From Dalbergia cochinchinensis (taxonomy: Eukaryota; Streptophyta; Magnoliopsida; Fabales; Fabaceae): a stretch of DNA of 64,000 nt. Below are positions 10,590 through 23,609 of the stretch, one piece after another. Below the pieces are notes generated by a model that was not told the DNA's origin, did not search any database, and was given only the letters and a program-made list of their open reading frames with translations. How positions within the stretch are numbered: position 1 is the first letter of the stretch; each line of letters starts with the position of its first letter. A program made the translations under genes and the position numbers. The stretch spans positions 56,908,549 through 56,972,548 of the forward strand of contig CM062377.1 of assembly GCA_031216125.1 (NCBI GenBank), written 5' to 3'.

Positions 10590-12875
10590 TTTTATTTTTT
10601 GGGAGTATTTGGTATTAATGCTAAATATTACATATGGCAACTTTACCTCAATAAAACAAATATTTAAATATAATATAATATGTCCAATATCAAACAAAAA
10701 AGGTGTAAAAGAAATGAGTATTAATTTTACACACTAAAATAATGTATTTTCTAAATTTATGTAACATCTTTTCTTCAAATGTCATTCCAATTGTACTTGA
10801 TGGTAATCCTATGTGTGCAGTGTCCTATTAATACTGCCAGAATGGATTTTGTCCAATCCAACTGGGAGTGCAATCCCAGTGATAAACCTGTAACCAAAAT
10901 TTTCAATTTAATTGCTCTAGAAATATTAAAGTTAAAGGGATTTACACATTTGTAGCACTTCATATGTAATTTAGTTACAAAAAAGAAAAGAGAGATGTGG
11001 ATGTAGAATAGGAAGAAAATAGTGGGATGGGTGGTTACAGTTAGTTTTTTTTCACATAATAATTTATATGTGCATGGGCTTAAAAAATTATCCAATCTAA
11101 TTTATAGACATCAAAAAATTACTACAAAACAATCCTCTTTAATAATAGTATAGATAGATTATCAATATCAATTATTTTATCATATTTTTCATATTGATTG
11201 AATAAATAATTAAAGGTTTTAATTATGTAAACATCAATCACTATTTTTTTAAAATATTATAAAAATATGGATGAAAACAAATTTATCCAGGTAGGGCCAC
11301 CAAACACAGGTGCTAGCGTTGAGGTGCTATAAATGTGTAAATCCCATAAACTCTTTTGCTTTTATTATTATTGGATTGTACTTCCAATTCTATTCCATTG
11401 AAGTCCTATTTCAGTTTTGGGAATATGCTTCTTTTGACATTGTAGACACCTTGGGAACTAATGGATGAATTTCTATGAATAAATGAATATTGGTTAATTT
11501 CAATTACTATTACACTTGTTGATATACATTTGGCTGATATAAAGTGAATTTCTATTGTTCACTGTCATGCTTCTTTACTTTCTTGTTGGCACAATCATGC
11601 TTGGCAATGGTGATGTTGCAAGTGGTAGTGGTTTTCTAGTTTTTGGGGTATGGTAATGCTTTTGCTTTGGTCCTTAGAATTTCTCATGATCAGAGTTGAA
11701 GCTTGAAATGTTTGTTGATGCCTGTGAAGTCATGCATTTGCTAGTAGATGCTTCAACCAATAACTCCTGTAGCTTTGTTCCACAGCCTTGTTGAATTTTT
11801 GAGTTCGTTTAATTGTTATAATTACACTATTAGCTCTAAAGTCGTAGTTCACTTTCTGGAAATAGTTGACTCTCTATTCTTCACCCTTAATTATATGTCC
11901 ATTTGTAAAGAAATACTAATCAATAGACTACTCATACATCACAAACTTGTCAAGCGTAGGCTCCTCAATATTAAGTTCAATAGATTAACATCTCCCTTGG
12001 CTTCTTTAAAGAGATTAGAAACATCATGCATTTGTATATTCTTCAAATATAGCTCCACTTGAGAGCATCTTTCACATGTGTCATTCAATACCTCTTGAAA
12101 TTCTTTGGCTATAAACATTTCTAAATTGTCTTTGTCCGCCTTCTAAAGATTGCCACCATATCTCCTAGAATGCTAAAACCCAAATTCACAATTAACCGGA
12201 AGAAAGGCATCATTTGAAATTTGTTGGAATTTAAATAAATGTCACACCTCATACAATTCCTGGATCATTAGTACGTATTCTCTTAACTTATAATAGATTC
12301 GGCTAGCTTGACAACGCATAAATATTGTTGAGCACAAACCAAGCAAGATGTATGCTACACTGTAAATAATATGAAAGAGATTTTATTGTTTAATCAAGAT
12401 CAAATAAATATTTTTCTCTAATAGAAGACAAAAGAATGAAACTATAAACATAAAAGCCAAATGTAATCTAGTAATGTGCTTTAAGTTGGGATATCAGCGT
12501 ATAAGATGATTTCTTTCAACAAATCAAATCTTGCACTGAGCACAAATCAAACTTCTCTAGTGACATACAATATTCAGGAAAAATATTAACCAAAGTTTAA
12601 GAAACAAAAAAGCAATGTTACACATCCCATTCGCATGTAAGGATCCCTACACTAAACCAGCCATGGAGAGCGCCCATTTCACTGTCACAACACTGTGGAA
12701 GTTGGGAACTTTGGAAATGCCATCTACTGCCCTTAATACGCCCGAAAAACCTTGCTCAGAGATAAAATTCTGAAGGGGAATAAAGGTTATCTTTGCAAAT
12801 TAACAAAATTTGTATCCTTTTTAAAGAAAACATGGAGGGATGATTTTGTTATTTTTTCAGCGTCACCAATGTTGG
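10590..12875. other. AT-rich stretch with no recognised gene
   Basis: Several frames of 60-106 codons occur but are low-complexity or resemble nothing I know. 12600-12790 is a little less AT-rich, without a recognisable motif. No transposon boundary could be set. Confidence 0.5.
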
Positions 12876-12883
12876 TCCGCAAC

Positions 12884-13733
12884 TAGAGTTGGGTATATGG
12901 GGCGCGATCTGTGGACCAACTCGTTTAACTAACAACTTGCACGAAAATGGACAAAAAAAAATTTTAGTCTGCCAATACATGGACTTTTTTGGTCTACACC
13001 ACTTAACCTGCGGACTAAATGAGTCTGGCCTGCAGGGTTCGCGGACTAACCCGCTAGCCCGCATAAGTGAGGGAATGCTTCTATTTTGCGGTATTTATTT
13101 ATGCTCTTGATTGATAAACTTTGGCGAGTTGGTTTATTTTACCATTTTTGGTATTTGTATTTGGTATGTGATTTGCTTATGTTTGGTATTTGATAATCGA
13201 TAGTTATTAATTTATATTCTTTTGTAGTTTCACTATTTTTTATAATTGGAGGATTTATGCATATTTGATTAGTTTGTAACTTTGTATGTTATTATTTTTA
13301 AAAAATTAACATTTTGGATTTTTGAAATTGAATGTTTAATTTTAATATTTGTAGTATTTAGTAATTAGTACTGTTATTTATTTAAAATTTAACTTGAAAA
13401 TTGGATACCATAAAGAAAAGTGTATATATATATATATATTTTACAAGGTAAAATATACTATATAAATATAAATATATAATATAGGGTATTAAAAAAAGTT
13501 TAAAAAATATGAAAGAGAAAAAAAGAGGGTTATGTGGGCCAGTCCACGACCAATCCACATGGTCCACAGCTAGTTCGCGACTAGTCCGCAGAGTTTATGT
13601 TGGGGCAAAAATGTGAACAACAAAAAAAGGTTACGCGAACTAGTTTGCGGGCTTATGCAGGACGGACGCGAACCAGTCCACAAAGTTGTATGTTATTTGT
13701 TGCAGACCGAACCAGTTCGCATACCCACCTTTA
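12884..13733. mobile_element. Non-autonomous hAT-type element, 850 bp
   Basis: The left end TAGAGTTGGGTATATG and the reverse complement of the right end TAAAGGTGGGTATGCG form imperfect TIRs. They are flanked by 8-bp target duplications TCCGCAAC (12876-12883) and TCTGCAAC (13734-13741), 7 of 8 identical. Both ends are GC-rich and carry repeated GTCCGC/GCGGAC and TTCGCG-like motifs (subterminal repeats typical of hAT). The core (13080-13510) is very AT-rich, with a TA run near 13425-13440. There is no transposase. Confidence 0.7.
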
Positions 13734-13741
13734 TCTGCAAC

Positions 13742-14900
13742 ATAGGGTGGACCAACTAATCCATTGTCAACATAGTATCATTTGCTTAAAGAGAAGGAAA
13801 AACGCGATAGCAGCAGAAGAGAGTAATTAAACAATAACTAAAAGCCTTAAAAAACCCGAACTTCTGTAAAACCACCCCTTCAATTCTATCACCCTTAATG
13901 TTATATGTTCTTGTGAGAATGTCACTTTTATTGCCATGGCTTCCGTCTATGGATCTTGATCGGTTGGCAAAATTCTCTGTTCCCATTGAAGCATTGCCAC
14001 TACTGCAAGTAGGACCCCCTATGACCGCCACACTCCTTCTGCTTTCACCTCCCAGTCCCATCCATGTAGTCATAATCAGCTATGTTTCATTCCCTTCCCA
14101 ATGCCTTTCAATTCTTCTTCGTGTTCTTAATCATCTGTGGACAATTCTTCTCCTTCATATTCAGATGCTCATTCCAGTTATGGTAGATAGCAGAAAAGGA
14201 AATAGAAAAAAAGAAGAACAACAATAACAGAAAAGAAAATAACAAAAACAAAATCTGGGTTTCACAAAAAGAACAACAACTATAGAATTAACATGTGTGT
14301 GTATAGGTTTTAGGGAAAGACTAAAAGACCTGTGACATAGTTAGAGATAAAGATGTAGAAGTAGCTATGAAGAAGGGTTTCACTTCAGAGTCATCAAAAT
14401 CCATTTAGGAATCAAATGATGGGAAAATAATTAGCACAATTTTGACGAGGAGGAAAGAAATCCATTTAAGTAATAAGTAAATCTCAACAATGTAGAGAAT
14501 TTAACTAGGTAAGGGATTTGCATATTCTCACATTGGATTTCCTCGAAGCAGGATAAGGGAATGGTCTCATAGGTTGAAAATTTTCAATTCCTTTTGGAAT
14601 TTTGTGTTGAGTGTTGTAGGTGAACATGAAGGGATGATGCTGAGTGCTGAGGATTCAAAAATTTGGGATGGAGTTGAGGTGCTTTTGAGAATGTGGGTGA
14701 AGTTAAGATGATAGCTATGATGGGTGGATGGAATTGCATTTTTTTTCCAAATAGAAAAAAGAATTAAAAATAGAAGAATTACAGCATATGGGAGAGCAAT
14801 TAGCATATTTAGTTTTTCATGTATTCCGAACGTGAAAAATAGTTCAATTGAGTAAGGAGACATCAAAGGCAGTTACCACACCCAATTCCCTTTATATAAT
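13742..14900. other. Spacer with no recognised gene
   Basis: Frames of up to 109 codons are present on both strands (for example 13898-14227 plus), but none resembles a known family. The leading bases (13742-13830) flank the hAT element. The family-A LTR fragment begins near 14905. Confidence 0.45.
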
Positions 14901-14904
14901 GGTA

Positions 14905-15937
14905 TAGATTCAGAGCTTTTAGAGTTTTAAGATTTATTTAGTTCATTAACAAATTCATTTTAGATGGTAACTTTAGAGATATAGATTGTGAGTTAATAGC
15001 TGTAAGATCATTAGCCTTGGTACTAAATTATTTGCTAAAGGAAAATCTCACCCTTTTAGAGTATTCAGATAATGGAATCTAGTTAGGTATCTATCCTATG
15101 GCACCGTGTTATGTGCTATTTCAGAGTTTAGAGATTAGAGTAAATATTACTATTATTATGCACAGACTTATCATGTTTAGAGATTACTATTTCTCTAGTA
15201 ATTATCACACCATGAATTTAAAACTATTTTTCCTATATTGTTATGCATGTACATATTAAAATGATTCTGCTTGATGCATGTATATTATATATTTTTTTGG
15301 TTATCCCATGTGGGTGGTGGCTTAAAATCCACTTCCTGAATTTAATGACTTATCTATCTCCCTTTCTCCTTATAGTTGTAGATCTGGTTATGTTCCAGCC
15401 ACCATTTCTGTAGAGGCAGCTATTCCAATAGTAAGATTTTCTTTGTAGTGAGGCTTAGTTTAGGGTTATGTTAGATTAGAGTGCTCCAATAGTTATGCAG
15501 ATAGGATACGAACGATGGATTCTATTTAAAATTTTGTATTTATTTTCAAGATTTGAGTATAGGTTTGAAATACATAGTATGGTTAAATTTATGTAACGAG
15601 CTAGTTATGTACTCATAAATCAATTTTCAAGTATTGAACTAATTTATGTTTTATGACTTTGTCGAAGTGATGAACCAGTTTATGTTAATATGTTTTGCCA
15701 AGGCATAAGTTAAGTTGATAATATATTGATTCAATGATTATGAATGTTGATATATTTTAATTTTATGAATTTAATTATTATAACTTCATAGAAAATTTTT
15801 GATGATTTAGATTAAATTATATTTGAAGAAAGAAAATCATGTTAATTTAGGCATTTAATAAGTCGCATTGCCTAGCAAGTTTATGTGGAGACCTGATCTT
15901 CCATATTTCATTCACGTTCCCATGTCGAGTTGTAATA
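14905..15937 (+). mobile_element. 5'-truncated family-A LTR, plus strand
   Basis: It is the reverse complement of 8032-9110 with many substitutions. Shared text includes AGCTTTTAGA at its start, TTAATAGCTGTAAG-type bases, and the wording around CCCATGTGGGTGGTGG. It ends GTCGAGTTGTAATA, a decayed form of the GGGTCGTGACA-type end. A PBS follows after 3 bases, so this is a 5' LTR that has lost its own 5' half. Confidence 0.65.
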
Positions 15938-15940
15938 GAA

Positions 15941-15952
15941 TGGTATTAAAGC
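15941..15952 (+). other. Primer-binding site (initiator Met tRNA type)
   Basis: TGGTATTAAAGC differs at two positions from the plant initiator-Met PBS TGGTATCAGAGC. It lies 3 bases after the LTR end. A second similar word, TGGTATTAGAGC, follows at 15969-15980, so the site looks duplicated. Confidence 0.6.
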
Positions 15953-16486
15953 CACAAGTTTCCCTATATGGTATTAGAGCAAATGTCCACAAATGGCATT
16001 TATGTGAATGGAACTGTAGCCATTTGCATTGATGTGATGTTAGTTGAGGCGTTTAGGAAGAGTCAGTCATGTTAAGGGTTAGTGTAAGTCTTTGTCATTC
16101 ATTTGAACTCTTAATTTGATCTCTTATCTTTTCCCCTTCTTATGAGGTAAGTTATGCCACCTATTAATTGTCATAATTGTCATTGTTGTCGTTGTAGCAA
16201 CATCACGTTGATCAGCATCAATTGCATTTGGTGCCTAGAGTAGGCTATTCTAAGCCTAGCAGAGGTAGTCAGTGAGCAAATCAAAGCTGGAGTACATCAG
16301 TAGGGAGCACAGCCAGGCATGACCAGGTTAAATAGAGATCAACAGTGGACACCATCAGTCACGACCACCCCTTTAATGCCCTCTCTGATACATCCTAATG
16401 TCACTTAACATTGGAGTAAAAGAAACAACCAGCGAAAATGGCAGAGTTCAGTGTAGACCAGTTGCTCACATATAATCCATCAAACA

Positions 16487-16573
16487 TGCAAAAAATGCCA
16501 TGGAGGCTCCTGCCAATGGGGCATATTCACATGTTGCAGATATGGTTAGAAGGGATACAAGAAGAATGATTGC
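16487..16573 (+). pseudogene. Ty3/gypsy gag zinc-knuckle remnant
   Basis: The frame reads CKKCHGGSC, then CCRYG, a stop, KGYKKNDC. This is the double cysteine arrangement upstream of and within the retrotransposon CCHC knuckle (CX2CX4HX4C). In the knuckle the second Cys and the His are both Tyr, and a stop sits in the middle, so it is dead. It follows the LTR and PBS at 14905-15952 in the same orientation, as expected for gag. Protease and pol are not recognisable downstream. Confidence 0.55.
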
Positions 16574-16599
16574 TCGCTATATTAGAAAGTCACAAGTCA

Positions 16600-18550
16600 G
16601 ATGCTAGAGTAACCCAATGCCCTAGCACAACCTATTCACTTGGAAGTTAAAGATAATCTAGTCACTCCAGTCGGTGGGAGTTCCCATGGGAGAAACCCTA
16701 AGATAGCAGGTAGAATCATGATGAAACCACGAATCATGCATGTAGGCATCTTATAGGACTGATGATTTGGTTCCTTTATGGTTAGTTATTTCATATCACC
16801 TTTGATGCCATGAACCTCATGCATGTCATGTTTCTAAGGATGCATAGCTTCATAATTGATGTTGGAATTGTCCTTTTGCATTATATGAGTGCAGTAGGCA
16901 TGTAGAGTGGGTTAGCAACATGATATGAATCACTAGACAAGTTTTGAATATTATTGGGAATTGTTGCACATGTGGATTGCGTCTAAATTGCTTTTAGTTG
17001 CCTTCTATGTTTTTCTCTTCTAATTATGTGCATAACATGAAAGTGTTACAAGCTATAAATGTTTTCTTGCTTATGATTAGAATTAACAATAAGCTTTTGT
17101 TGAAGCGCAAATGATTGATTTTTGGTCATGATTTAGAAGGTTAAAAGATGAAGTAAAAGAACCACATGACTATTAGTGCATGTATGAGTAGGCTAAGGAA
17201 ACATGATGTTTGGAAATTTTTTAAATTGCAAGGTAATAGTTCCTCATGCACTGTATATGCTATGATGATTACTATTAAATTGAAATAAACATGTAAACAG
17301 TTAGCATTGAATCTCACGCACCAAGTCTATCATGTTATTATGAGCTTGATTGAACTTAAGTGCATGAATAACATGTTTGTGTTAAGGTTAAATGGGGATT
17401 AAACATGATTTTAGTTTGATGCAAACATCTTATGTAAACTTAAAATATTTTGATGCAAGCATCTTAAATTGTTTTGTTTTGTGCTCATAGTGAATGACTT
17501 GGTTCAAGATCAGATATCTTCAGAGGTTGTGCTTTTGTTTGGGATGTTTTCCCAGGTGTTAATGTATGCAGAATACATTTCTTGTGGTTAAGCACCAATA
17601 TCTCAATGTCATACATTTTGTATGATAACTTACTTGAATCTAGGATTGTAAAATGATAATTGGAGTAGCTTAAAGTAGTTAGTCAAAATTAGCATGATGA
17701 TTTGTGCCAAATCAAGTTTATGAAACCACATATGACAAATATATGTCCTTTCCTAGCTTATGCATGAAAAAGGCTTTGACTGAAATCTATCATATTTATG
17801 CTGCAACTTGGTAATGCAATAGTGAAGTTTAACTGACTTAATAAAGTAGTAAGAAGCACATTGAATTATTTGACTATTATGCATACTTGATTGATGATTT
17901 CTCTTAGCAAAATTAAAATTTATGTTAATATCAGTTCACATGATTGGCCTATCTTGGAAGGCATATTGTTTACCTTGATTCCATGTATTAGCACGACATG
18001 TGAACATGATTAGATGTCTTGAATGTACGTGTTTCCGCTCGTAGAAATTTGATTAAGGATTAGGAAGTTTCGAAGTAAAAAAAGTTAGTTCATGTGGAAT
18101 TGATGGTGCTTTTTGTCATGGCAAAATGTTTTAGAAGCCTGGTGCAAGTTATGTTTGTTCAATTGATTAATGTCATGTGCGATGTATTATGCTTATGCAC
18201 ACTAGGATTATAAGCATGTGGTTGATTAAAATGGCTCTGATTGTTGAAACATGGTAGTTAAGAATGAACCTTTTGAATACCATGTTCACTGTTTGTGTTT
18301 CCTATGTGTACGAATAAGTTAATTCTGATTTCCATACATGACACTCACATAGAGAATACAGGAGTTCGGAAACCTAGGACTCTAAGTCCCCATTGCATCA
18401 CTCTATGTCAAATGCCAGAGAGAGAGAAAGAGAGAGTAAAGACGAAAGTTGACGGTTAACACCTTTTATCCTCAAGAGCTCATGTGCGCTCGAGGCAGTG
18501 GAACGTAGTTATCTACCTAGGACTTACATTATGGAAATGGTTGTCCTTAG
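16600..18550. other. Unassigned, probably decayed retrotransposon interior
   Basis: It is AT-rich with no surviving domain. Position suggests the interior of the element whose LTR and gag remnants precede it, but this is inference. A purine-rich run (GAGAGAGAAAGAGAGAG) sits near 18418-18436. Confidence 0.35.
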
Positions 18551-18559
18551 CGGTGAAGT

Positions 18560-19800
18560 CACCCAATGTAAGTGTCATGATATGTGGCTTTTGTTGCCTC
18601 AATAGGAAAAAGTATTGCCCTTAAATGCGGAGCTGCCCAAACGTGACAAGAGGCACCCTTAGCCAGAGTAACGGAGCAGTAGCCTTCAGGATGGTTCTCT
18701 CCTCATTCCTATCCAAGTGAACCCAAAGCTAAGGTTGTTGTATGTCTTTGCCACACTTGTGTACCCTACTTGGAGGCAGTAATGGAACTCCTTCATCAAT
18801 TTGTTCTTGCAAGCTGATCGAGAGTCGAGAAATATTCTCCGCTTAAGTAAAATAAGGCCATCACAGAATTCATAGTTTGGGAAAAGTACTAAGTCCTTAA
18901 AGATGGAGTCGCAATTCTACTAGGCCTTCAAAGTAAGTTATATCTTCACATAGCTTGTGTAGAATCACAAAATTGAGGAATGGTCAACATAAGGCACTGA
19001 GAAAGGTTTTCGTCAGGAATACAAGATAGGGCATCTGCTACCAGGTTTTGGCCACTAGGTTAGTAAGAGCTGGTTTAGTTATAGCCAAGCAATTTGGCCA
19101 AATAAAAGTGTTGCTCAAGTGTCTGGATGGTCTGGGTGATCAACTTCTTAATGCTCTTTTGGTCAATTATGATTTTGAATGTCCTTACCAATAGGTTGTG
19201 CCTCCATTTTTTTAAGGGTTAAATGCATTTTATTCCCCTGAATTTTAGGTTATGTGCAATTTAAATCTTGACTTTTCAAAACGTGCATTATGACATCTTG
19301 AACTTTTCAAACTATGAAAAAATCGTACTTTTCAAATAGTGCATTACGACACCCTAAACTTTTTAAACTGTGTAAAAAACCCCGCAAAATTGTAAGTCAT
19401 AACAGGGTGTTGGGTTGCACACAATAAAAAAAATTAGAGGGGTTAATTGCATATTGTATTTACGGACAAGGTGTCAAGTTACACAAATTAGAAATATTAG
19501 GGGGTTAAATGCATATAAATCTTACCTTTATTAGTTGCTAAAATTTTATCGAGGGGTGTTTTGTACAGTTTGAAAAGTTTAGGGTGTCACAATGTACATT
19601 TTGAAAAGTCAGGGTGTAAATTGCACATAACCTAAAATTCAGGGGGTAAAATACATTTATCCCCTTTTTTTAATAGCTACGGTGGTTGCATGCAGTTCAT
19701 AGATGTAGACAAAAGCAGTCTTCATTTGAGGACAAAATTGCAACCCCAGGAGAATAAGAAAATAGTTGAAATGGGTGGTCAAAGTGAAAGGTGGGGTGCT
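18560..19800 (-). pseudogene. Decayed Ty3/gypsy pol: RNase H to integrase
   Basis: On the minus strand, 19745-19674 reads YELHATTVAI. After an interrupting MITE, 19210-18985 continues KKWRHNL, then DQKSIKKLI, QTLEQHFYLAKLLGYN and VADALSCIP. This is the RNase H series of Ty3/gypsy elements (KKWRxYL, DQKSLK, VADALSR). Further on (about 18840-18740) KLMKEFHYCLQVGYTSVAKT resembles the integrase zinc domain (HEFHDSPxGGHSG...KT). Stops and frameshifts are frequent. The wording differs from the element at 30656-44138, so this is a second Ty3/gypsy lineage. Confidence 0.6.
19216..19664. mobile_element. Mutator-like MITE with 9-bp target duplication
   Basis: The ends GGGTTAAATGCATTTTATT and (reverse complement of right) GGGGATAAATGTATTTTAC open long TIRs. 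These share TGAATTTTAGGTTATGTGCA exactly and continue for over 100 bp (CTGACTTTTCAAAA, GACACCCTAAACTTTT). The target duplication is TTTTTTTAA (19207-19215 and 19665-19673), 9 bp as in Mutator-like elements, though it is low complexity. The left arm has an internal duplication of the ACTTTTCAAA block. It is inserted inside the RNase H remnant. Confidence 0.8.
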
Positions 19801-20464
19801 TCAGGATTCAATGGAAGTTAGGCAAGCATGAACTCATCCATGTGATGAGAGAAAGCATGTACGGTGGCCTCAATGCCAAGGGACGAGGAGACATTGTTTG
19901 AGGGTGATGGGGTGGGCGGAGGCGGCAATGGAAGGGGCCTAGGGGTTGGCCATGGAGATCTGAGATGAAAGCACCAAAATGATAGGGTAACAATATGCTA
20001 CAAAGAAAAAGACAAATACAAAGGCTAATGGATGATTTATGATTGCATTCAATTATGTGCCAAAGGACATAAATATAGCAAATCACTTGAGATTCTAAGA
20101 AAAGAAAACAAAAAGCAATAACAACCTAATGAATCCCACAAATAAAAACAGGACATTTGCCCTATTACAGCTATATTCACATGCTACCCAATCCAACCCT
20201 AACAGATAAATATCCTCAACAAAATGTTCCTTCCGTCCAAAAGGCCTTTTTGTGTCTCTTTTGGGCTTTATGATCTCATGTGGCCTAACCTTTTCCTTAC
20301 CAGTAGCAGGTGTTGGCCCATCAGCTTTGTCCTGTTATGCAAAATTGGGTTTGTTGCAAGTAACACAGAACTACGATTGCCACTGCCAATGGTAGTTGGA
20401 AGTAAAAAAAGGATGTGCAATTGTTAAAATACAGATTGAATCCATAAGAGTTTAACCACAGTTA

Positions 20465-20835
20465 CATTAAGACTCCAAAATTCTACCCTCGTGCTTGATC
20501 TATTAACATGTTTTTTCTTTCTTGACGACAAAATCAAATTTTGTCCAAAGTAAATACATAGGCCTGTAGTAGACCTGCGATCATCTAAATCCAATCCCTA
20601 AGCAGAATCCAAAAATGCCGATAACCTCAAATTAATTAGTGCACTTATAAAACAACAAACATTGATCAATCAGACCTATTGGATACCTTAGAATTCTTTT
20701 GGCAGCCTTCCAATTACTATTGATCCCTTGATAACCCATGTTAGCTAGGATGAAAGAAGACAAAGACCACCTAGCGGATTGAGAACCAATAGTTGACAGA
20801 GGACTCAAATCGAGGATTAAAACTAACAAATCGAT
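20465..20835 (-). pseudogene. Ty1/copia RT-RNase H scrap
   Basis: The minus strand reads NWKAAKRILRYPIGLIDQ (compare the copia signature HWxAVKRILRYLKGT), then in another frame DLDDRRSTTGLCIYFGQNLI (20-residue match to the copia RNase H start, DxDDRRSTSGYxxxLG) and SSRKKKHVNRSST (compare WSSKKQxTVSRSST). The order is correct for copia pol. It is a frame-shifted fragment with no LTRs found. Confidence 0.7.
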
Positions 20836-20839
20836 TAGG

Positions 20840-23600
20840 TCACATGTGATAATCTTTGGAGTAGGAAACTATTTCAAATAGAAGACGATTATCAAAGGAT
20901 TGTGCATGAGGAAAACAATATAAATACCCAAAGATCCACCATTTGTAGAGGTCGTTGACCAAATCAACACATTATTTATATCCTTGTCTGTTTTAGCCTC
21001 TCTAGTGTTAGTCTTAGACTTAGCTTCCTTGTAAATTGATGATGATCCTAAGCAATTTTTGTTAATTATCCTTGTAGTTTGGCAATGCCTATTCTAAACA
21101 TTCCTCAAGTGTATAAATAGACTTGTTTGATTACACTCAATTTCTTCTTTGTGTTTTATTTACTTCTTAGTGGTATTGGCCAAAACCTTACCATTAAGAA
21201 CTTTGAAATTTCACATTCAAAGAGCCGATTTCCCTCTTTGAAGTAATCATTTGATCTTTGAAATTGATAAAAGGGCTTTGTTTCTAAGGCTAGTTGATTT
21301 AATTGATCTAACATGCCAAGCACACTCACACTCAGATAGCCAAAAATTAACTTGGATGCAATCTAATTAAAATTTATGGCTTAGGATAGAATTTAATAAA
21401 ATTGCGTTCATCTTGAAATATTGATAAAATCTATATGCCGTGGAATATATCTTTGGGAACTTGTACTTAATTGGACTGCTTCAAAAGAATTTCTTCCAAT
21501 TCTATTTTGACTGTCATCACCATGGTTTTGAAAACCAGAGTGATTTATTTGGACTAGTTTATTTTATGGTGATATGGTGCTTTATGAAGTATGTACAGTG
21601 TTATCTTGTATGAATTATGTTAATAATTAATGCAATGTTTCTTTTTGGCTTCTTACAATTGTTAATATATATATTTCAATTGAACCAATAAACCTCTAAC
21701 CCAATACTTTTTCTGGTTCAATATCCTATCTGATTTTCAAAACCCTGATTACCACATCATGAAAGCGTCCAATATTACTCTCACCAAATCTTCAAAAAAA
21801 GAAATGTAATAGACAATTCAATACATCGTTCCCAACAATGTAAAGGCATGACTTTGAGATGGGAATGATTGGACAATTTTACAATAACTTAAGATACAAA
21901 GTTGACACAAGATTGGTGAGAATGAATTAAAAAAATAAGAATTAACAGTTCAATAATAGAGGATCTGTTGAAGTTTGAATTATGATAGGTAAACTCTCAA
22001 ATTAATTGATAATGGATTAAGTAAAAAATATACATAATAAGCAAAATATGTTGATTGTTTTGTCTTCCATCCATAGCTACTCGCATACAACATAATATGT
22101 AGTAAATATAACTTGTATTGCCATAGAGTTCTAATCATATTTTCCTTTAAAACTACACTAATATTTCCAGAAGGTCGCTATATATTTTTTGGAGTAAATA
22201 TTTTAGTTGATCCCTAAAAATAAGTGCATAACAAATTGGTTTCTCAAGAGGGGAAGAAACATTTTTCATATTCAAAAATATAAAATAAGTTAGTCCCTTC
22301 TTAACATTTCAATAGACTTATTTATCTAATTTGTATTTTCATTATAAATCAATTTAAACTATTTTATAAATCAATACGAATCACTGTCCTAAAACCATTC
22401 GAAAATATTGAGGAACAAACTTATCCTACCCTAGCTTTCTAATTGTGAAGGAAAACAAAATATATTGCTTTTGAAGAACTAATTCATCCCACATTATTCA
22501 TTTAAGGAATAAGATAGGAGTTTCCATTTTTTAAAAAATTTTCAAATGTTATAATGTAATAATTTTGCAACATTTTAAAAATGATGCAATTTACCACATT
22601 TACACCGTTTACATTATGTTGCAAATTTCTAAACTCTTATTTTTTTGGTCTGGATTACGAAAATAAATAACTGAAGACTCAATGTTGCTAATTTCTATAC
22701 TCAAATTAACGTCATTTTTATTTCCAACATACTTATGTAAATCTGGCCTTAAAAAGAAAGAGAAAAAGAAAATAAAAAAAAAAAACACTCCTATTTTGGG
22801 CCAACATGGTGAGCGAACCGTGTTATTCTTGGTCCCAAAGTTTATCATGCTACGCCCTTTAAAAAATCAACGGGCTGATAAATTAATCATTAAAATTTGT
22901 TGTACTAGCCCATACTACCTCAAATCATTAACGACTAATAAATTAGTCCATAAAAACTGATGGTGCGGCCAAGTTGGTTCTTGATAGGAATTGTGTTAAC
23001 ACTTGGAAACAATGAAAATGATCATCAAGATATCACAAATTAACAAAATATATTTAGAAGACTAATTTGTTGGCACATTAATCTTTTGAATGTTACAATA
23101 GCGTTTACTCTATTTTGTTTTGACCAGGAGGTCTAATTTTATTATGGGACTCTAACAAAAGGATATATCACATTACTATAAGTGATCATGAAATCGATAA
23201 GCCGCATGGAACACACACTCAAATCAACGATGTAACACCTACAAAGGTGTGGTTAAAGTCTGCAAGGGCACAGAGCCCTCCCCATTAGATTAAATGATGC
23301 CTTGGGGTTCGAGACTCCATATTCTAACATAAATAACTGGAGACTCACTGTGGTAATCCTTCCTTAAGTATGTATTTTTTCTACACAAAAGTAAGAAATA
23401 CCATGGCTCCAACTTCAAGAGGGGTGTTAAAGTGTTCAGTTCCACACGGTCACATGCACGGATAAACCTATTGCCTATTGTTCAAAGGGACTAGGAAAAA
23501 ACACAACAGAGAAGCCCATTCCAGGATATAGAATATACAAAAAGAAAAAACAAAACAAAAAGGGACATAAAAGGGATTGGTGTATTGAAGGCTAAAATCA
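20840..23600. other. AT-rich spacer downstream of the F-box gene
   Basis: No gene is recognised. Scraps such as TTGATCCCTAAAAATAAG (22200) and GAACTAATTCATCCC (22477) resemble Mutator-MITE termini, but no paired ends were found. The right end (about 23400-23600) probably includes the F-box 3'UTR on the minus strand. Confidence 0.45.
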
Positions 23601-23609
23601 AAACAATTA

